From Flavobacteriales bacterium (GTDB taxonomy: Bacteria > Bacteroidota > Bacteroidia > Flavobacteriales > UBA1820), in the NCBI GenBank assembly GCA_017620815.1, contig JAGAUI010000003.1, positions 1-34,500 on the forward strand: 34,500 bases of DNA, read 5' to 3'. The translations under genes were made by a program, and so were the position numbers. Of the stretch, positions 25,358 through 32,954 are shown piece after piece. The notes beneath the pieces were generated by a model. It did no database searches and was not told the DNA's origin. It was given only the letters and a program-made list of their open reading frames with translations. Positions within the stretch are counted from its first letter, which is position 1. Every line of letters begins with the position of its first letter.

Positions 25358-25993
25358 ATGAAGACATTATTTTCATCGGCATATTGGGGAAGTATAGATT
25401 ACTATGCGGCATGGGTGGCGAGTGAAAACCCTATCATAGAGGTATGTGAACACTACCAGAAACAGACATATCGTTCGCGAGCACACATATATGGTGCAAA
25501 TGGTTTATTATCCCTCAATGTTCCTATACGTCATTCTGGCCGCGGAGCAGAAGGTCATCAAATGATAAAAGACACCTTGATTTCAGACGAATTCCCTTGG
25601 CGTAGAGAACACTTCCGTTCACTAGAAACTGCATATAGGACTTCGCCATATTTTGAATACTACGAAGACTCTTTCAGCCATATATATGACACTGCACGCG
25701 AAGGCTCTCTACTGGAGCTAAATCTAGAAACACACCGTGTAGTCTGTCGTCTATTGGGGATAGACTCACACATAGAACAGACTACATCATATGAAAAAAA
25801 TCCCTATGATACTCTGGATTTAAGAAATGCTTTCCTTCCCAAAAAACCTTCACAGAGTACATTTGAACCATACACACAGGTATTTGAAGACAAGTGTGGC
25901 TTTATGCCAAACATGAGCATACTGGATTTACTATTCTGCATAGGAGGAAGAGAGGCTCTCTCATACCTTAAAAACCACAGCGTAACACTATGA
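25358..25993 (+). CDS. WbqC family protein
   Basis: A 211-residue protein of the WbqC-like family. Family features are the N-terminus FSSAYWGSIDYYAAW, QTYRSRAHIYGANGLLSLNVPI, and WRREHFRSLETAYRTSPYFEYY. WbqC relatives occur in polysaccharide loci and elsewhere, and their biochemical role is poorly defined. It sits between lepB and ribF and overlaps ribF by four bases, so it belongs to this operon. No membrane or signal sequence is present. Confidence 0.88.
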   Translation: MKTLFSSAYWGSIDYYAAWVASENPIIEVCEHYQKQTYRSRAHIYGANGLLSLNVPIRHSGRGAEGHQMIKDTLISDEFPWRREHFRSLETAYRTSPYFEYYEDSFSHIYDTAREGSLLELNLETHRVVCRLLGIDSHIEQTTSYEKNPYDTLDLRNAFLPKKPSQSTFEPYTQVFEDKCGFMPNMSILDLLFCIGGREALSYLKNHSVTL

Positions 25994-26916
25994 GGACATA
26001 CATAGGGATAGAGGACATAGAAAAAATAGAAAGCAAGACGGTAGTTACACTTGGCACATTTGACGGGGTGCATAAAGCTCACCAAGCACTACTGGAAAGA
26101 ACCATCACCAAATCCAAAGAACTAAATGCGTGTAGTGTAGTTATAACGTTTGACCCACATCCACGTACGTTTTTCTCCCCTACTACACCCATAAGGCAGC
26201 TATCTACCATAGAAGAAAAGAAAGAACTGCTAGAGGCTTGCGGCATAGACATTCTAGTTGTGGTAACATTTGATGAGGAATTTGCGGCGATGAGTGCCTA
26301 TGATTTCTATAAAAAGATACTACTTGAAAAAATGGGGATGTGTGCTATGGTAGTAGGTTATGACCATAGTTTCGGTAGTGAAAAAGCAAACGCCTACACC
26401 TTTTTATCCTCCCAAGGTGTTGATGTGGAACGCATAGAGGCCATATCTACAGGAGGGATTACTATAAGTTCATCATCGGTACGCCGTGCGATAGAAGGCG
26501 GTGATATATCCCTTGCCAATCATCTGCTAGGACGTCCATACTCGTTCCAAGGCGAAGTAATCCACGGCAAACAATTGGGACGTAAACTAGGTTTCCCCAC
26601 AGCCAATATAGCAATAGACCACAACCTTAAGCTCATGCCACCAGATGGAGTATATGCAGTACGGGTGAAATATGAAGGTAAAACATACGGCGGCATGATG
26701 AATTGCGGTATGCGTCCTACGCTAGACGACCGTCTAGGACGAAGTGTAGAGATAAACATATTTGATTTTGAGAAGGATATCTATGGGGAAACCATACGAG
26801 CAGAAATCATAGCCTGGGTGCGTAGTGAGATTAAATTCCGTTCACTGGAAGACCTCACCACCCAACTGCATACAGACTCCTCACGCTGTCGTGAGATACT
26901 AGAGATGTTTATGTAA
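25990..26916 (+). CDS. ribF: Bifunctional riboflavin kinase / FAD synthetase
   Basis: A 308-residue cytosolic enzyme that phosphorylates riboflavin to FMN and adenylates it to FAD. The N-terminal adenylyltransferase domain begins with VVTLGTFDGVHKAHQALL; the usual (R/L)GH of this nucleotidyltransferase motif is KAH here. VVGYDHSFG and ISSSSVRRAI follow. The C-terminal riboflavin kinase domain starts near residue 185 with the GRKLGFPTANI motif. It is coupled to wbqC by an ATGA overlap. The last 18 bases overlap the convergent ABC gene and the likely terminator lies inside that gene. Confidence 0.95.
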   Translation: MRTYIGIEDIEKIESKTVVTLGTFDGVHKAHQALLERTITKSKELNACSVVITFDPHPRTFFSPTTPIRQLSTIEEKKELLEACGIDILVVVTFDEEFAAMSAYDFYKKILLEKMGMCAMVVGYDHSFGSEKANAYTFLSSQGVDVERIEAISTGGITISSSSVRRAIEGGDISLANHLLGRPYSFQGEVIHGKQLGRKLGFPTANIAIDHNLKLMPPDGVYAVRVKYEGKTYGGMMNCGMRPTLDDRLGRSVEINIFDFEKDIYGETIRAEIIAWVRSEIKFRSLEDLTTQLHTDSSRCREILEMFM

Positions 26917-28320
26917 AGTAACACAATGTGGAATATCACGCTCATAATGGCTCACCATTATGAGCGTTTTATTTTTCTGGGCACAGAATGCCTCTATTAT
27001 ATCCTGCACGCGGGATTTACAGCTAGAGTCCAGTCCATGGAAAGGTTCGTCCAGTATGAGCAGTTGAGGATTCTTTACAAATGCTCTTACCAGAAGCACC
27101 AGACGTTGCTCCCCAAACGATGAAACAATAAATGACTTTTCTGCTATATATCCTACTCCAAAGACCTCAAGCCATTCTCTAGCCATAGATAGATGTTCCG
27201 CAGTAGGGCGGCGGAAAAGACCTATCGTATCATATATCCCCGAAGCAACCACATCTATACAGCGTATATCCTCCATATAACACGTATGCATCTCTGGGCT
27301 TACATATCCTATTCGTTTTTTTATGTCCCATATACTCTCCCCTGTACCTCGGCGGCGGTCAAAAAGAGTGATATCATTGGCATAGGCTTGCGGATTATCT
27401 CCACACACTAGACTGAGCAAGGTACTCTTTCCACTGCCATTACGACCTGTAAGACTCCATTTCTCCCCCACCTTCACCGTCCAATTCACATCCTTTAATA
27501 TATATCGTCCTCCATAACTTATCTTCACGTCTTTCATCACTATCGCATTATCATAATCTCCCGCTTCATATAACGGAGAAGGAAACGATAATTTTTTACT
27601 AGTGGAGGAAGGGAAAAGAGTTTTTATAAGGTTTTCATCTAGCAGAAAATCTTCTTTTTTCTGCATGGGGAATATGTGTCGATCTTTTATAGGTAGTACG
27701 TAGTCCACATCATCTGGGATATCCTTTACATCACATACCACATAAATACATGTCGTACCCATAGTAGGCAGGAAGGACAACATCTCTCCTACCTGCTCAC
27801 GAGAGAGGGAGTCCAGTCCTATGAATGGATTTTCTATGATTAGCACCTTGGGGTTTTCTATGATAGAACGGAATATGTGCAGTTTACGCGTCTGTCCAGA
27901 AGATAGAGCTATCGTTCGCTTATCCATCATATCCTCTATACCACACACTCTGGCATATTTACCATATAATTTATCATCATAGCCTTTAAGGACTTCGGCT
28001 ACAGTGGGTGCTTCATCACTATTAAACGAATTAAATCGCTGCTGATAATACATATCCCGCAACTGAGCAGGAGAATATATATCACGGAACGAGAGAGTTA
28101 TAATGTCATTATATCTAGCATCTACACCATCTATCTTTACACTTCCAGTTTTAAGCGGGATTTTTTTTGACAGCAGTCTAGAGAGTATAGTCTTGCCGGC
28201 TCCATTTGGCCCTATTATAGCCATCGTAGCACCATGAGAAACATCTATATTTATAGGTGCATCAAATGCCAATTGTGGCATCATAGCAACCGCTTCTATT
28301 ACAGAGATATGTGTAGTCAT
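26899..28320 (-). CDS. ABC protein with two fused ATPase domains (ModF-like)
   Basis: A 473-residue cytosolic protein with two ATP-binding cassettes and no membrane segment. NBD1 has Walker A GPNGAGKT at 37-44, signature LSSGQ at 139-143 and a degenerate Walker B (VLIIENPFIGLD, with Glu163-Asn164 where Asp-Glu is usual). NBD2 has Walker A GRNGSGKST, a weak signature (SSFGEQ), a normal Walker B LLILDEPFHGLD and the H-loop SHYERDIP. This resembles ModF, whose role is unclear; no transporter permease is adjacent. The frame is open to 28404, but that part contains the trpB terminator and promoter, so the start is ATG 28320. The 3' end overlaps ribF by 18 bases. Confidence 0.85.
   Translation of the reverse strand: MTTHISVIEAVAMMPQLAFDAPINIDVSHGATMAIIGPNGAGKTILSRLLSKKIPLKTGSVKIDGVDARYNDIITLSFRDIYSPAQLRDMYYQQRFNSFNSDEAPTVAEVLKGYDDKLYGKYARVCGIEDMMDKRTIALSSGQTRKLHIFRSIIENPKVLIIENPFIGLDSLSREQVGEMLSFLPTMGTTCIYVVCDVKDIPDDVDYVLPIKDRHIFPMQKKEDFLLDENLIKTLFPSSTSKKLSFPSPLYEAGDYDNAIVMKDVKISYGGRYILKDVNWTVKVGEKWSLTGRNGSGKSTLLSLVCGDNPQAYANDITLFDRRRGTGESIWDIKKRIGYVSPEMHTCYMEDIRCIDVVASGIYDTIGLFRRPTAEHLSMAREWLEVFGVGYIAEKSFIVSSFGEQRLVLLVRAFVKNPQLLILDEPFHGLDSSCKSRVQDIIEAFCAQKNKTLIMVSHYERDIPHCVTLHKHL
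26938..26977 (+). terminator. Terminator of the lepB-wbqC-ribF unit, inside the opposing ABC gene
   Basis: 13-bp perfect stem ACGCTCATAATGG/CCATTATGAGCGT with loop CTCA (26938-26967), then TTTATTTTT. On the other strand the same bases encode the conserved H-loop segment (LIMVSHYERD) of the ABC ATPase. Confidence 0.8.
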
Positions 28321-28340
28321 TACCTTTTCTTTAAGCGAGA

Positions 28341-28348
28341 CAAAAATA
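28341..28348 (-). promoter_or_regulatory. Bacteroidota -7 box (TATTTTTG) of the ABC gene
   Basis: Minus-strand exact TAnnTTTG match, 20 bases before the ATG at 28320. The trpB terminator hairpin begins 17 bases upstream of it. Confidence 0.55.
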
Positions 28349-28364
28349 AGTAAAATATATAAAA

Positions 28365-28391
28365 CATATCCGCCACTGCGTGGCGGATATG
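28365..28391 (-). terminator. Terminator of the trpB2 gene
   Basis: 11-bp perfect stem CATATCCGCCA/TGGCGGATATG with a five-base loop, followed on the minus strand by TTTTATATATTTTA. It starts 17 bases after the trpB2 stop. Confidence 0.75.
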
Positions 28392-28407
28392 CTGCTATCA
28401 TCATTTA

Positions 28408-29778
28408 CTATTTTATTATCTTTTCCAGACTGTCGGTAGTCTTTTTTATCTCCTCTTCAGAAAGTTCATAGTTTACAAGATTTCCAGCCAAATACTGGTC
28501 ATATGATGCCATATCTATAAGCCCATGACCCGATAGGCAGAAAAGGATAACGTCTTCTCTTCCAGCCTCTGTGGCTTCTTTTACCCTGCGAATGGCACTT
28601 GCTATAGCGTGGCAGGATTCGGGAGCTGGGATTATGCCTTCTGCTTGAGCAAATAGTCTTCCTGCGGCAAATGATTCCAGTTGTGGTATATCTTCTCCTT
28701 CCATATATCCGTCCTTAAGCAGCTGACTAACGATAGTCCCCGCCCCGTGATAACGCAAACCACCAGCATGGATATTGGCAGGAGAGAAATTATGCCCCAA
28801 AGTAAACATAGGCATCATAGGAGTGTATCCTGCCTCATCACCATAGTCATACTGGAACACACCACGAGTAAGTTTAGGGCAAGAGGTAGGTTCGGCAGCT
28901 ATAAAACGAGTCTTTTTTTCCCCGCTTATAACATGTCTCATAAATGGGAAAGAAATACCCGAAAAATTACTTCCACCTCCAAAACAACCTATCACCACAT
29001 CGGGATATTCGCCAGCCATAGCCATTTGTTTTTCGGCCTCTAGACCTATGATAGTCTGGTGCAGAGAGACGTGATTAAGCACACTACCCAGAACATATTT
29101 ACAGTTGGGTGTCTGCATGGCAAGTTCTACAGCCTCTGATATAGCTGTTCCCAGAGAACCCTGATAGTTGGGATTCACAGTCAATATATCCTTACCTGCA
29201 CGGGTACTCATACTAGGCGAAGCTATTACCTGTGCCCCAAATGTCTGCATAATGCTACGACGATATGGCTTCTGCTCATAGCTTATCTTTACCATATAGA
29301 CAGCCAGCTCCAGACCAAAAGCTCGTGCAGCATAGGAGAGAGCTGCTCCCCACTGTCCAGCTCCTGTTTCGGTAGTGATATTGGTTACTCCTTCTTCCTT
29401 ACAATAATACGCCTGTGGAAGTGCCGAATTGAGTTTATGAGAACCTATAGGGCTTACACTTTCGTTCTTGAAATATATATGTGCTGTCGTTCCCAATGCC
29501 TTTTCAAGTCCATATGCCCTTACCAGCGGAGTAGAACGATAGCTTTTGTAAAGTTCTCTCACCGCATCTGGGATAGGGATATAGCGGTCGGTAGTGTTAA
29601 GTTCCTGCCGCGAAGCCTCACGAGAGAATAGAGTACTCATATCTTCTACTGTGAGAGGCTCGTGAGTCTTGGGATTTATCATAGGCAGGGGTTTGGTGGG
29701 CATATCGGCCACTATATTATACCATGCGGTAGGAATTTCATTTTCTGGCAATATAAATTTTTTCTGTGTGTCTTTCAT
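28408..29778 (-). CDS. trpB: Tryptophan synthase beta-like protein, TrpB2 type
   Basis: A 456-residue pyridoxal-phosphate enzyme that makes tryptophan from indole and serine. The longer N-terminus and length mark the TrpB2 subgroup rather than the TrpA-partnered TrpB1 of about 400 residues. The PLP-binding Lys115 is in GSHKLNSA, ETGAGQWG follows, and the phosphate-binding loop is GCFGGGSNFSG. The C-terminal SGHGLIDM is also typical. No trpA or other trp gene is present, consistent with a stand-alone indole-salvage role inferred for TrpB2. A near-consensus promoter box (TCCTTTTG, 29823-29816) lies 37 bases upstream, next to a hairpin. Confidence 0.93.
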   Translation of the reverse strand: MKDTQKKFILPENEIPTAWYNIVADMPTKPLPMINPKTHEPLTVEDMSTLFSREASRQELNTTDRYIPIPDAVRELYKSYRSTPLVRAYGLEKALGTTAHIYFKNESVSPIGSHKLNSALPQAYYCKEEGVTNITTETGAGQWGAALSYAARAFGLELAVYMVKISYEQKPYRRSIMQTFGAQVIASPSMSTRAGKDILTVNPNYQGSLGTAISEAVELAMQTPNCKYVLGSVLNHVSLHQTIIGLEAEKQMAMAGEYPDVVIGCFGGGSNFSGISFPFMRHVISGEKKTRFIAAEPTSCPKLTRGVFQYDYGDEAGYTPMMPMFTLGHNFSPANIHAGGLRYHGAGTIVSQLLKDGYMEGEDIPQLESFAAGRLFAQAEGIIPAPESCHAIASAIRRVKEATEAGREDVILFCLSGHGLIDMASYDQYLAGNLVNYELSEEEIKKTTDSLEKIIK

Positions 29779-29822
29779 TTCTATTATTTATTTAAGAGTA
29801 TATAATTCATTTTATCAAAAGG

Positions 29823-29850
29823 AATGCCGCAGGGGTTCCTGCGGCATTTT
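29823..29850 (+). terminator. Hairpin upstream of trpB2, orientation uncertain
   Basis: 11-bp stem AATGCCGCAGG/CCTGCGGCATT with loop GGTT, followed on the + strand by TTTAT. The + strand has no known gene ending here. On the minus strand the downstream tract (CCTTTTG) is weak and overlaps the candidate trpB2 promoter box. It could be a terminator for an unseen transcript or an element in the trpB2 leader. Confidence 0.55.
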
Positions 29851-30099
29851 TATATGTTCTATGACATACAGCTAGAGCCTACCCCTCTCACCAAAAAAGA
29901 GTACGCCACCAATGCAGTGTAGTCATGTTTATGTTTTCCATTTTTATATTTCCATTTGTATAGACAAATGTGTAAACATTTTTCAATACTTCCAAATTTT
30001 TAACACAAAAAATTTAAATTTTCACCCACACTCATATGACTTTCCCAAAACAAACATTAAATCATGAGCTTTAATAGCGTGACTATCTCTGTTTTATGT
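29851..30099. other. Gene-free stretch between two hairpins
   Basis: Together with the flanking hairpins, 29779-30169 holds no supportable gene. The stretch is A/T-rich and has no reading frame of credible length or composition. It contains a weak hairpin (AAATGT/ACATTT, 29966-29981) and a near-consensus rightward promoter box (TCCATTTG, 29951-29958). A small RNA is possible but unproven. Confidence 0.5.
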
Positions 30100-30158
30100 C
30101 TGCTCGGTGATAAAAATCCCGTCCTCCATAGGAGGGCGGGATTTTTATCACCGAGCAG
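30100..30158. terminator. Very long symmetric terminator-like hairpin after the small lipoprotein gene
   Basis: 28-bp stem (30100-30127 and 30131-30158) with loop ATA and a single G-T wobble. The GC core CCCGTCCTCC/GGAGGGCGGG is flanked by A5/T5 and then by twelve more matched bases (CTGCTCGGTGAT/ATCACCGAGCAG). It lies 11 bases after the stop of the leftward lipoprotein gene. Confidence 0.85.
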
Positions 30159-30169
30159 TATTATTTACA

Positions 30170-30598
30170 TTATTTCTTTACTACAGACAGATTTACCCCC
30201 GATACATTTGCTGTTCCAGCAAATAGCTGACGGTCACCTCCTGTATAATCCACCGAAGATAGATGGAATTCAACTTCTGCAGTATTATAATCGGCAGCAT
30301 CATCTATCGCTACTTTTGCTTTACCTATTATAACAACGATACTAGCCTTGCTTATAGAATAATCTCCCGCAGCATTGGTAGTAGCACTGCTTACAAGCGA
30401 CCAACCTCCAGACGATGTCTCACGATACAATTTTACTCTCACTCCCTGTACAGCATCACCTTTTTCATCCAGAACCGTACCAGAAACCGTAAGATTACAT
30501 AGTACATCTCCTTCGGGTTCTTTGTCTTTGGAACATGAAGTAAACACTCCCATCATCCCTATCAATGCCACTATGGCATATAAAAATTTCTTTTTCAT
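30170..30598 (-). CDS. Small lipoprotein with a CarboxypepD_reg-like beta domain
   Basis: A 142-residue predicted lipoprotein. The signal peptide ends at VFTSC, with lipidated Cys22 followed by SKDKEPEGD, an acidic stretch that in Bacteroidota can mark surface export. The rest looks like a transthyretin/carboxypeptidase-regulatory-like beta sandwich: NLTVSGTVLDEKGDAVQGVRVKLY, then SSATTNAAGDYSIS. Such domains are often accessory or carbohydrate-associated; no function can be given. It has its own TACTTTTG box 41 bases upstream. Confidence 0.8.
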   Translation of the reverse strand: MKKKFLYAIVALIGMMGVFTSCSKDKEPEGDVLCNLTVSGTVLDEKGDAVQGVRVKLYRETSSGGWSLVSSATTNAAGDYSISKASIVVIIGKAKVAIDDAADYNTAEVEFHLSSVDYTGGDRQLFAGTANVSGVNLSVVKK

Positions 30599-30639
30599 AT
30601 CTTATATTTTTATGTTATTCTATCTATTTATACAATCCC

Positions 30640-30647
30640 CAAAAGTA
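30640..30647 (-). promoter_or_regulatory. Bacteroidota -7 box (TACTTTTG) of the small lipoprotein gene
   Basis: Reads CAAAAGTA on the + strand; exact TAnnTTTG on the minus strand, 41 bases before the ATG at 30598. It lies in the 79-base gap after the upstream lipoprotein gene. Confidence 0.55.
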
Positions 30648-30677
30648 TAACATTATTTCTTCCCTACCAAATTTTAC

Positions 30678-32057
30678 TCATTGGATTTTTATGGGAAGGC
30701 TATGAACTATACCATATTTTGTCTTAAAGGCTACTTGCAGGTATAGTTCTTCGTCTGGGACATTACGCTTTATAGGGCGTAATTTTTCTATATCAATAGT
30801 TACTCTTTGAGCATTTTTATCATCTGTGGTAAAAGGGTAAAAACATACCAGATAACTATTCTCTCTCGTAACCTTTATATGTTTTGCCTCTCCACCTTGG
30901 CATGAAAAATCAACCGTAAGAGCTGTTTTACTACCCGTAACACTTACATTATAATCCACTATGGAAAAATATGTATAATCGCTACTTTTCCCACCGCCCA
31001 CCAGACGTGCCTTATAATATCCTCCCGATAGATTCAGAGCCGTTATATCCATACTGTGGACAGCAGCATCATCACTTAGTTTCAGAGTATGGATAAGCCC
31101 TGCCTCGCCATAAATTTCCATCTCGCTATAACTACCCTTGGTATAGTTTATCACTATCCTCTCTTCTCCTCCAAACGAAGCATAATCCCCCGCAAATGTG
31201 CATATATCATCATTATATTTATATGACACAACAGTTTCTCCTTCTACCGCCACAAATGCCGATGGAGTATAATCTGTATTTTTATGGAACTCTTGGTAAC
31301 GATAAAACGCCTTGAAATTATCCTTATTGAATCTCTTTTGAGCATCATCTGCCGTATAGATACGTGAGACGGCAGTAGGAGTAATTGCTTCTGTTATCTC
31401 TATCTTGACTATACGCCCTTTGCCATCACGCCATATATCGGTAATAAGACTTCCATGACCATCCTCATGTAGCACATCCATTAGGCGAAGGTCTTGGACG
31501 TTATTTCCATTTATTTTCTTGAATATACCTTTTTCTGCCAGATATGGAAATGTCGCCGTAGTCCACACCAAATCCATTCCCAATGCATACCCCACAAGCG
31601 AAGAGCAAACTATTCCCATATAAGCTCCACAATTGGTTCCGTGGTACTCTTCCCCATAGGCACTCCGACTATTCTTTTCCGATATGTTTTCTGTATATAG
31701 CAACGAATACGGATTATTAAGTGCCGTCATCACCGTTTTAAGCGATACTTCTATACCTACATATTTATTGGTTTCTTTTACACTTGAATACCACAGTCCT
31801 TTATATTCGTTGGAAGGAGAATATCCTTTATCACTCTGTGTGGAAGGCATGTAGTTCTTTGGACGCCACTTTATATCGGTAAACTGACGTGCTTTTTTAT
31901 ATGCGATTTTCACACCTTCGTTTTCTGGGACATCTCTTTTTATAACAGATGTGTTATCGGGTGATTCTTTCTCATCACCATAGTCTGTCTTACTACAAGA
32001 CAGTCCCATCACCAAAGAGGTCGCTACGCATACATATAAAAATATCTTATCTTTCAT
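30678..32057 (-). CDS. Lipoprotein with a predicted papain-fold (NlpC/P60-like) domain
   Basis: A 459-residue predicted lipoprotein; the signal peptide ends at GLSC with Cys21, followed by an acidic segment (SKTDYGDEKES). Residues about 85-230 have an NlpC/P60-like pattern: TNCGAYMGIVCSSLVGYALG with candidate nucleophile Cys151, then LMDVLHEDGHGSLITDI with candidate His201. The C-terminal part (about 260-459) is beta-rich. A cell-wall or peptide hydrolase acting outside the inner membrane is a reasonable guess. The start could instead be ATG 32075, which adds six residues and begins one base after the upstream stop. Probably co-transcribed with the SIMPL gene. Confidence 0.7.
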   Translation of the reverse strand: MKDKIFLYVCVATSLVMGLSCSKTDYGDEKESPDNTSVIKRDVPENEGVKIAYKKARQFTDIKWRPKNYMPSTQSDKGYSPSNEYKGLWYSSVKETNKYVGIEVSLKTVMTALNNPYSLLYTENISEKNSRSAYGEEYHGTNCGAYMGIVCSSLVGYALGMDLVWTTATFPYLAEKGIFKKINGNNVQDLRLMDVLHEDGHGSLITDIWRDGKGRIVKIEITEAITPTAVSRIYTADDAQKRFNKDNFKAFYRYQEFHKNTDYTPSAFVAVEGETVVSYKYNDDICTFAGDYASFGGEERIVINYTKGSYSEMEIYGEAGLIHTLKLSDDAAVHSMDITALNLSGGYYKARLVGGGKSSDYTYFSIVDYNVSVTGSKTALTVDFSCQGGEAKHIKVTRENSYLVCFYPFTTDDKNAQRVTIDIEKLRPIKRNVPDEELYLQVAFKTKYGIVHSLPIKIQ

Positions 32058-32076
32058 TTTTGCATCTATCTGCATG

Positions 32077-32799
32077 CTAATCTTTAAGATAGTATTCTAT
32101 GGTAGTTACCACTCTCACTGTCTTTATATAGGGAGTGTTTTCATCACGGTCTGTGATAGAGAATTGACCTTGTGAGGCACGTTTTATTTTCCCTAGTCGG
32201 CTCTGACTATCATGCGCAAACTTTTCTGCAGCTGCACGTGCGTTTTCTGTGGCACACTGTATCATCTCTGGTTTTATATCGTTAAGGGCATCATATGTAA
32301 AACGAGTGCTGTACATATAGTCTGTAGCTCCTATGGCTATACCCTCCTTTAAGAGGTCTCCCTGACGGTTCATAAGAGAGCGGACTTTATCTACCTGTGA
32401 CGAAGCCACAATTATAACCTGCGTTACATTATAACGATACTTAACCGGTGAAGACTGATACTCACGAGCCTCCATGTCTATCACCTTGGCAGGAGAGATA
32501 GTTATCTCTTCTTCAGTCAATCCGTTTTGAGTAAGGAAAGAGATTATTTTTTCATTGGTTGCGTTAAGACGGTCATATATAGCCGAAATATCATTGCCTA
32601 CCTCTTTATACATCAGCGGCCAAATGACACGGGTAGCCTGCACTTCGCGTTCACATAGACCTTTTACCACCACACTGCGTTCGCTGTCCTTAAAATGCAC
32701 TATTCCACTGCGTATAAAAAACCCAACACTGGATATTCCCAGAGCAATTATAAGTGCTACATATAGTTTTAATGTGCTTGATTTACGATTTTCTTCCAT
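32077..32799 (-). CDS. SIMPL domain protein (DUF541)
   Basis: A 240-residue protein with one N-terminal membrane anchor at about residues 11-30 (LYVALIIALGISSVGFFI) and a periplasmic SIMPL domain. Family features seen are the start SVVVKGLCEREVQATRVIWPL, the middle NVTQVIIVASSQVDKVRSLM and the end VRVVTTIEYYL. Members are linked to envelope or oxidative-stress functions in other bacteria, but the activity is unknown. The start ATG 32799 gives a normal anchor; the frame is open 20 codons further. It ends one base before the first possible start of the lipoprotein gene. Confidence 0.85.
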   Translation of the reverse strand: MEENRKSSTLKLYVALIIALGISSVGFFIRSGIVHFKDSERSVVVKGLCEREVQATRVIWPLMYKEVGNDISAIYDRLNATNEKIISFLTQNGLTEEEITISPAKVIDMEAREYQSSPVKYRYNVTQVIIVASSQVDKVRSLMNRQGDLLKEGIAIGATDYMYSTRFTYDALNDIKPEMIQCATENARAAAEKFAHDSQSRLGKIKRASQGQFSITDRDENTPYIKTVRVVTTIEYYLKD

Positions 32800-32917
32800 A
32801 GTTTTCAAATTACATTTGTTACAAGGTAAAATTATGTTTTTTTGAAATAGAAAAATCACATATAGATGTTAAAATAATTTTAATCTTTTCCTATGTGTAT
32901 TGTCCCTTAAAATAAAT

Positions 32918-32925
32918 TATTTTTG
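32918..32925 (+). promoter_or_regulatory. Bacteroidota -7 box (TATTTTTG) of the MATE gene
   Basis: Exact TAnnTTTG match, 29 bases before the ATG at 32955. An upstream TTG at 32900-32902 lies at short spacing (15 bases). Confidence 0.55.
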
Positions 32926-32954
32926 CACACAAAATATACACACATCATCACATA

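Noticed and set aside
29669-29875. Rightward 68-codon frame overlapping the trpB2 5' end, next to a + strand hairpin
   Set aside because: It is antisense to a well-supported gene and rich in Phe, Ser, Ile and Tyr as expected of a shadow frame; kept only as possible antisense RNA.
32811-32818. TACATTTG on the + strand upstream of the MATE gene
   Set aside because: A second box at 32918-32925 is at the usual distance from the MATE ATG; the upstream one would give a leader of more than 120 bases and is probably chance.
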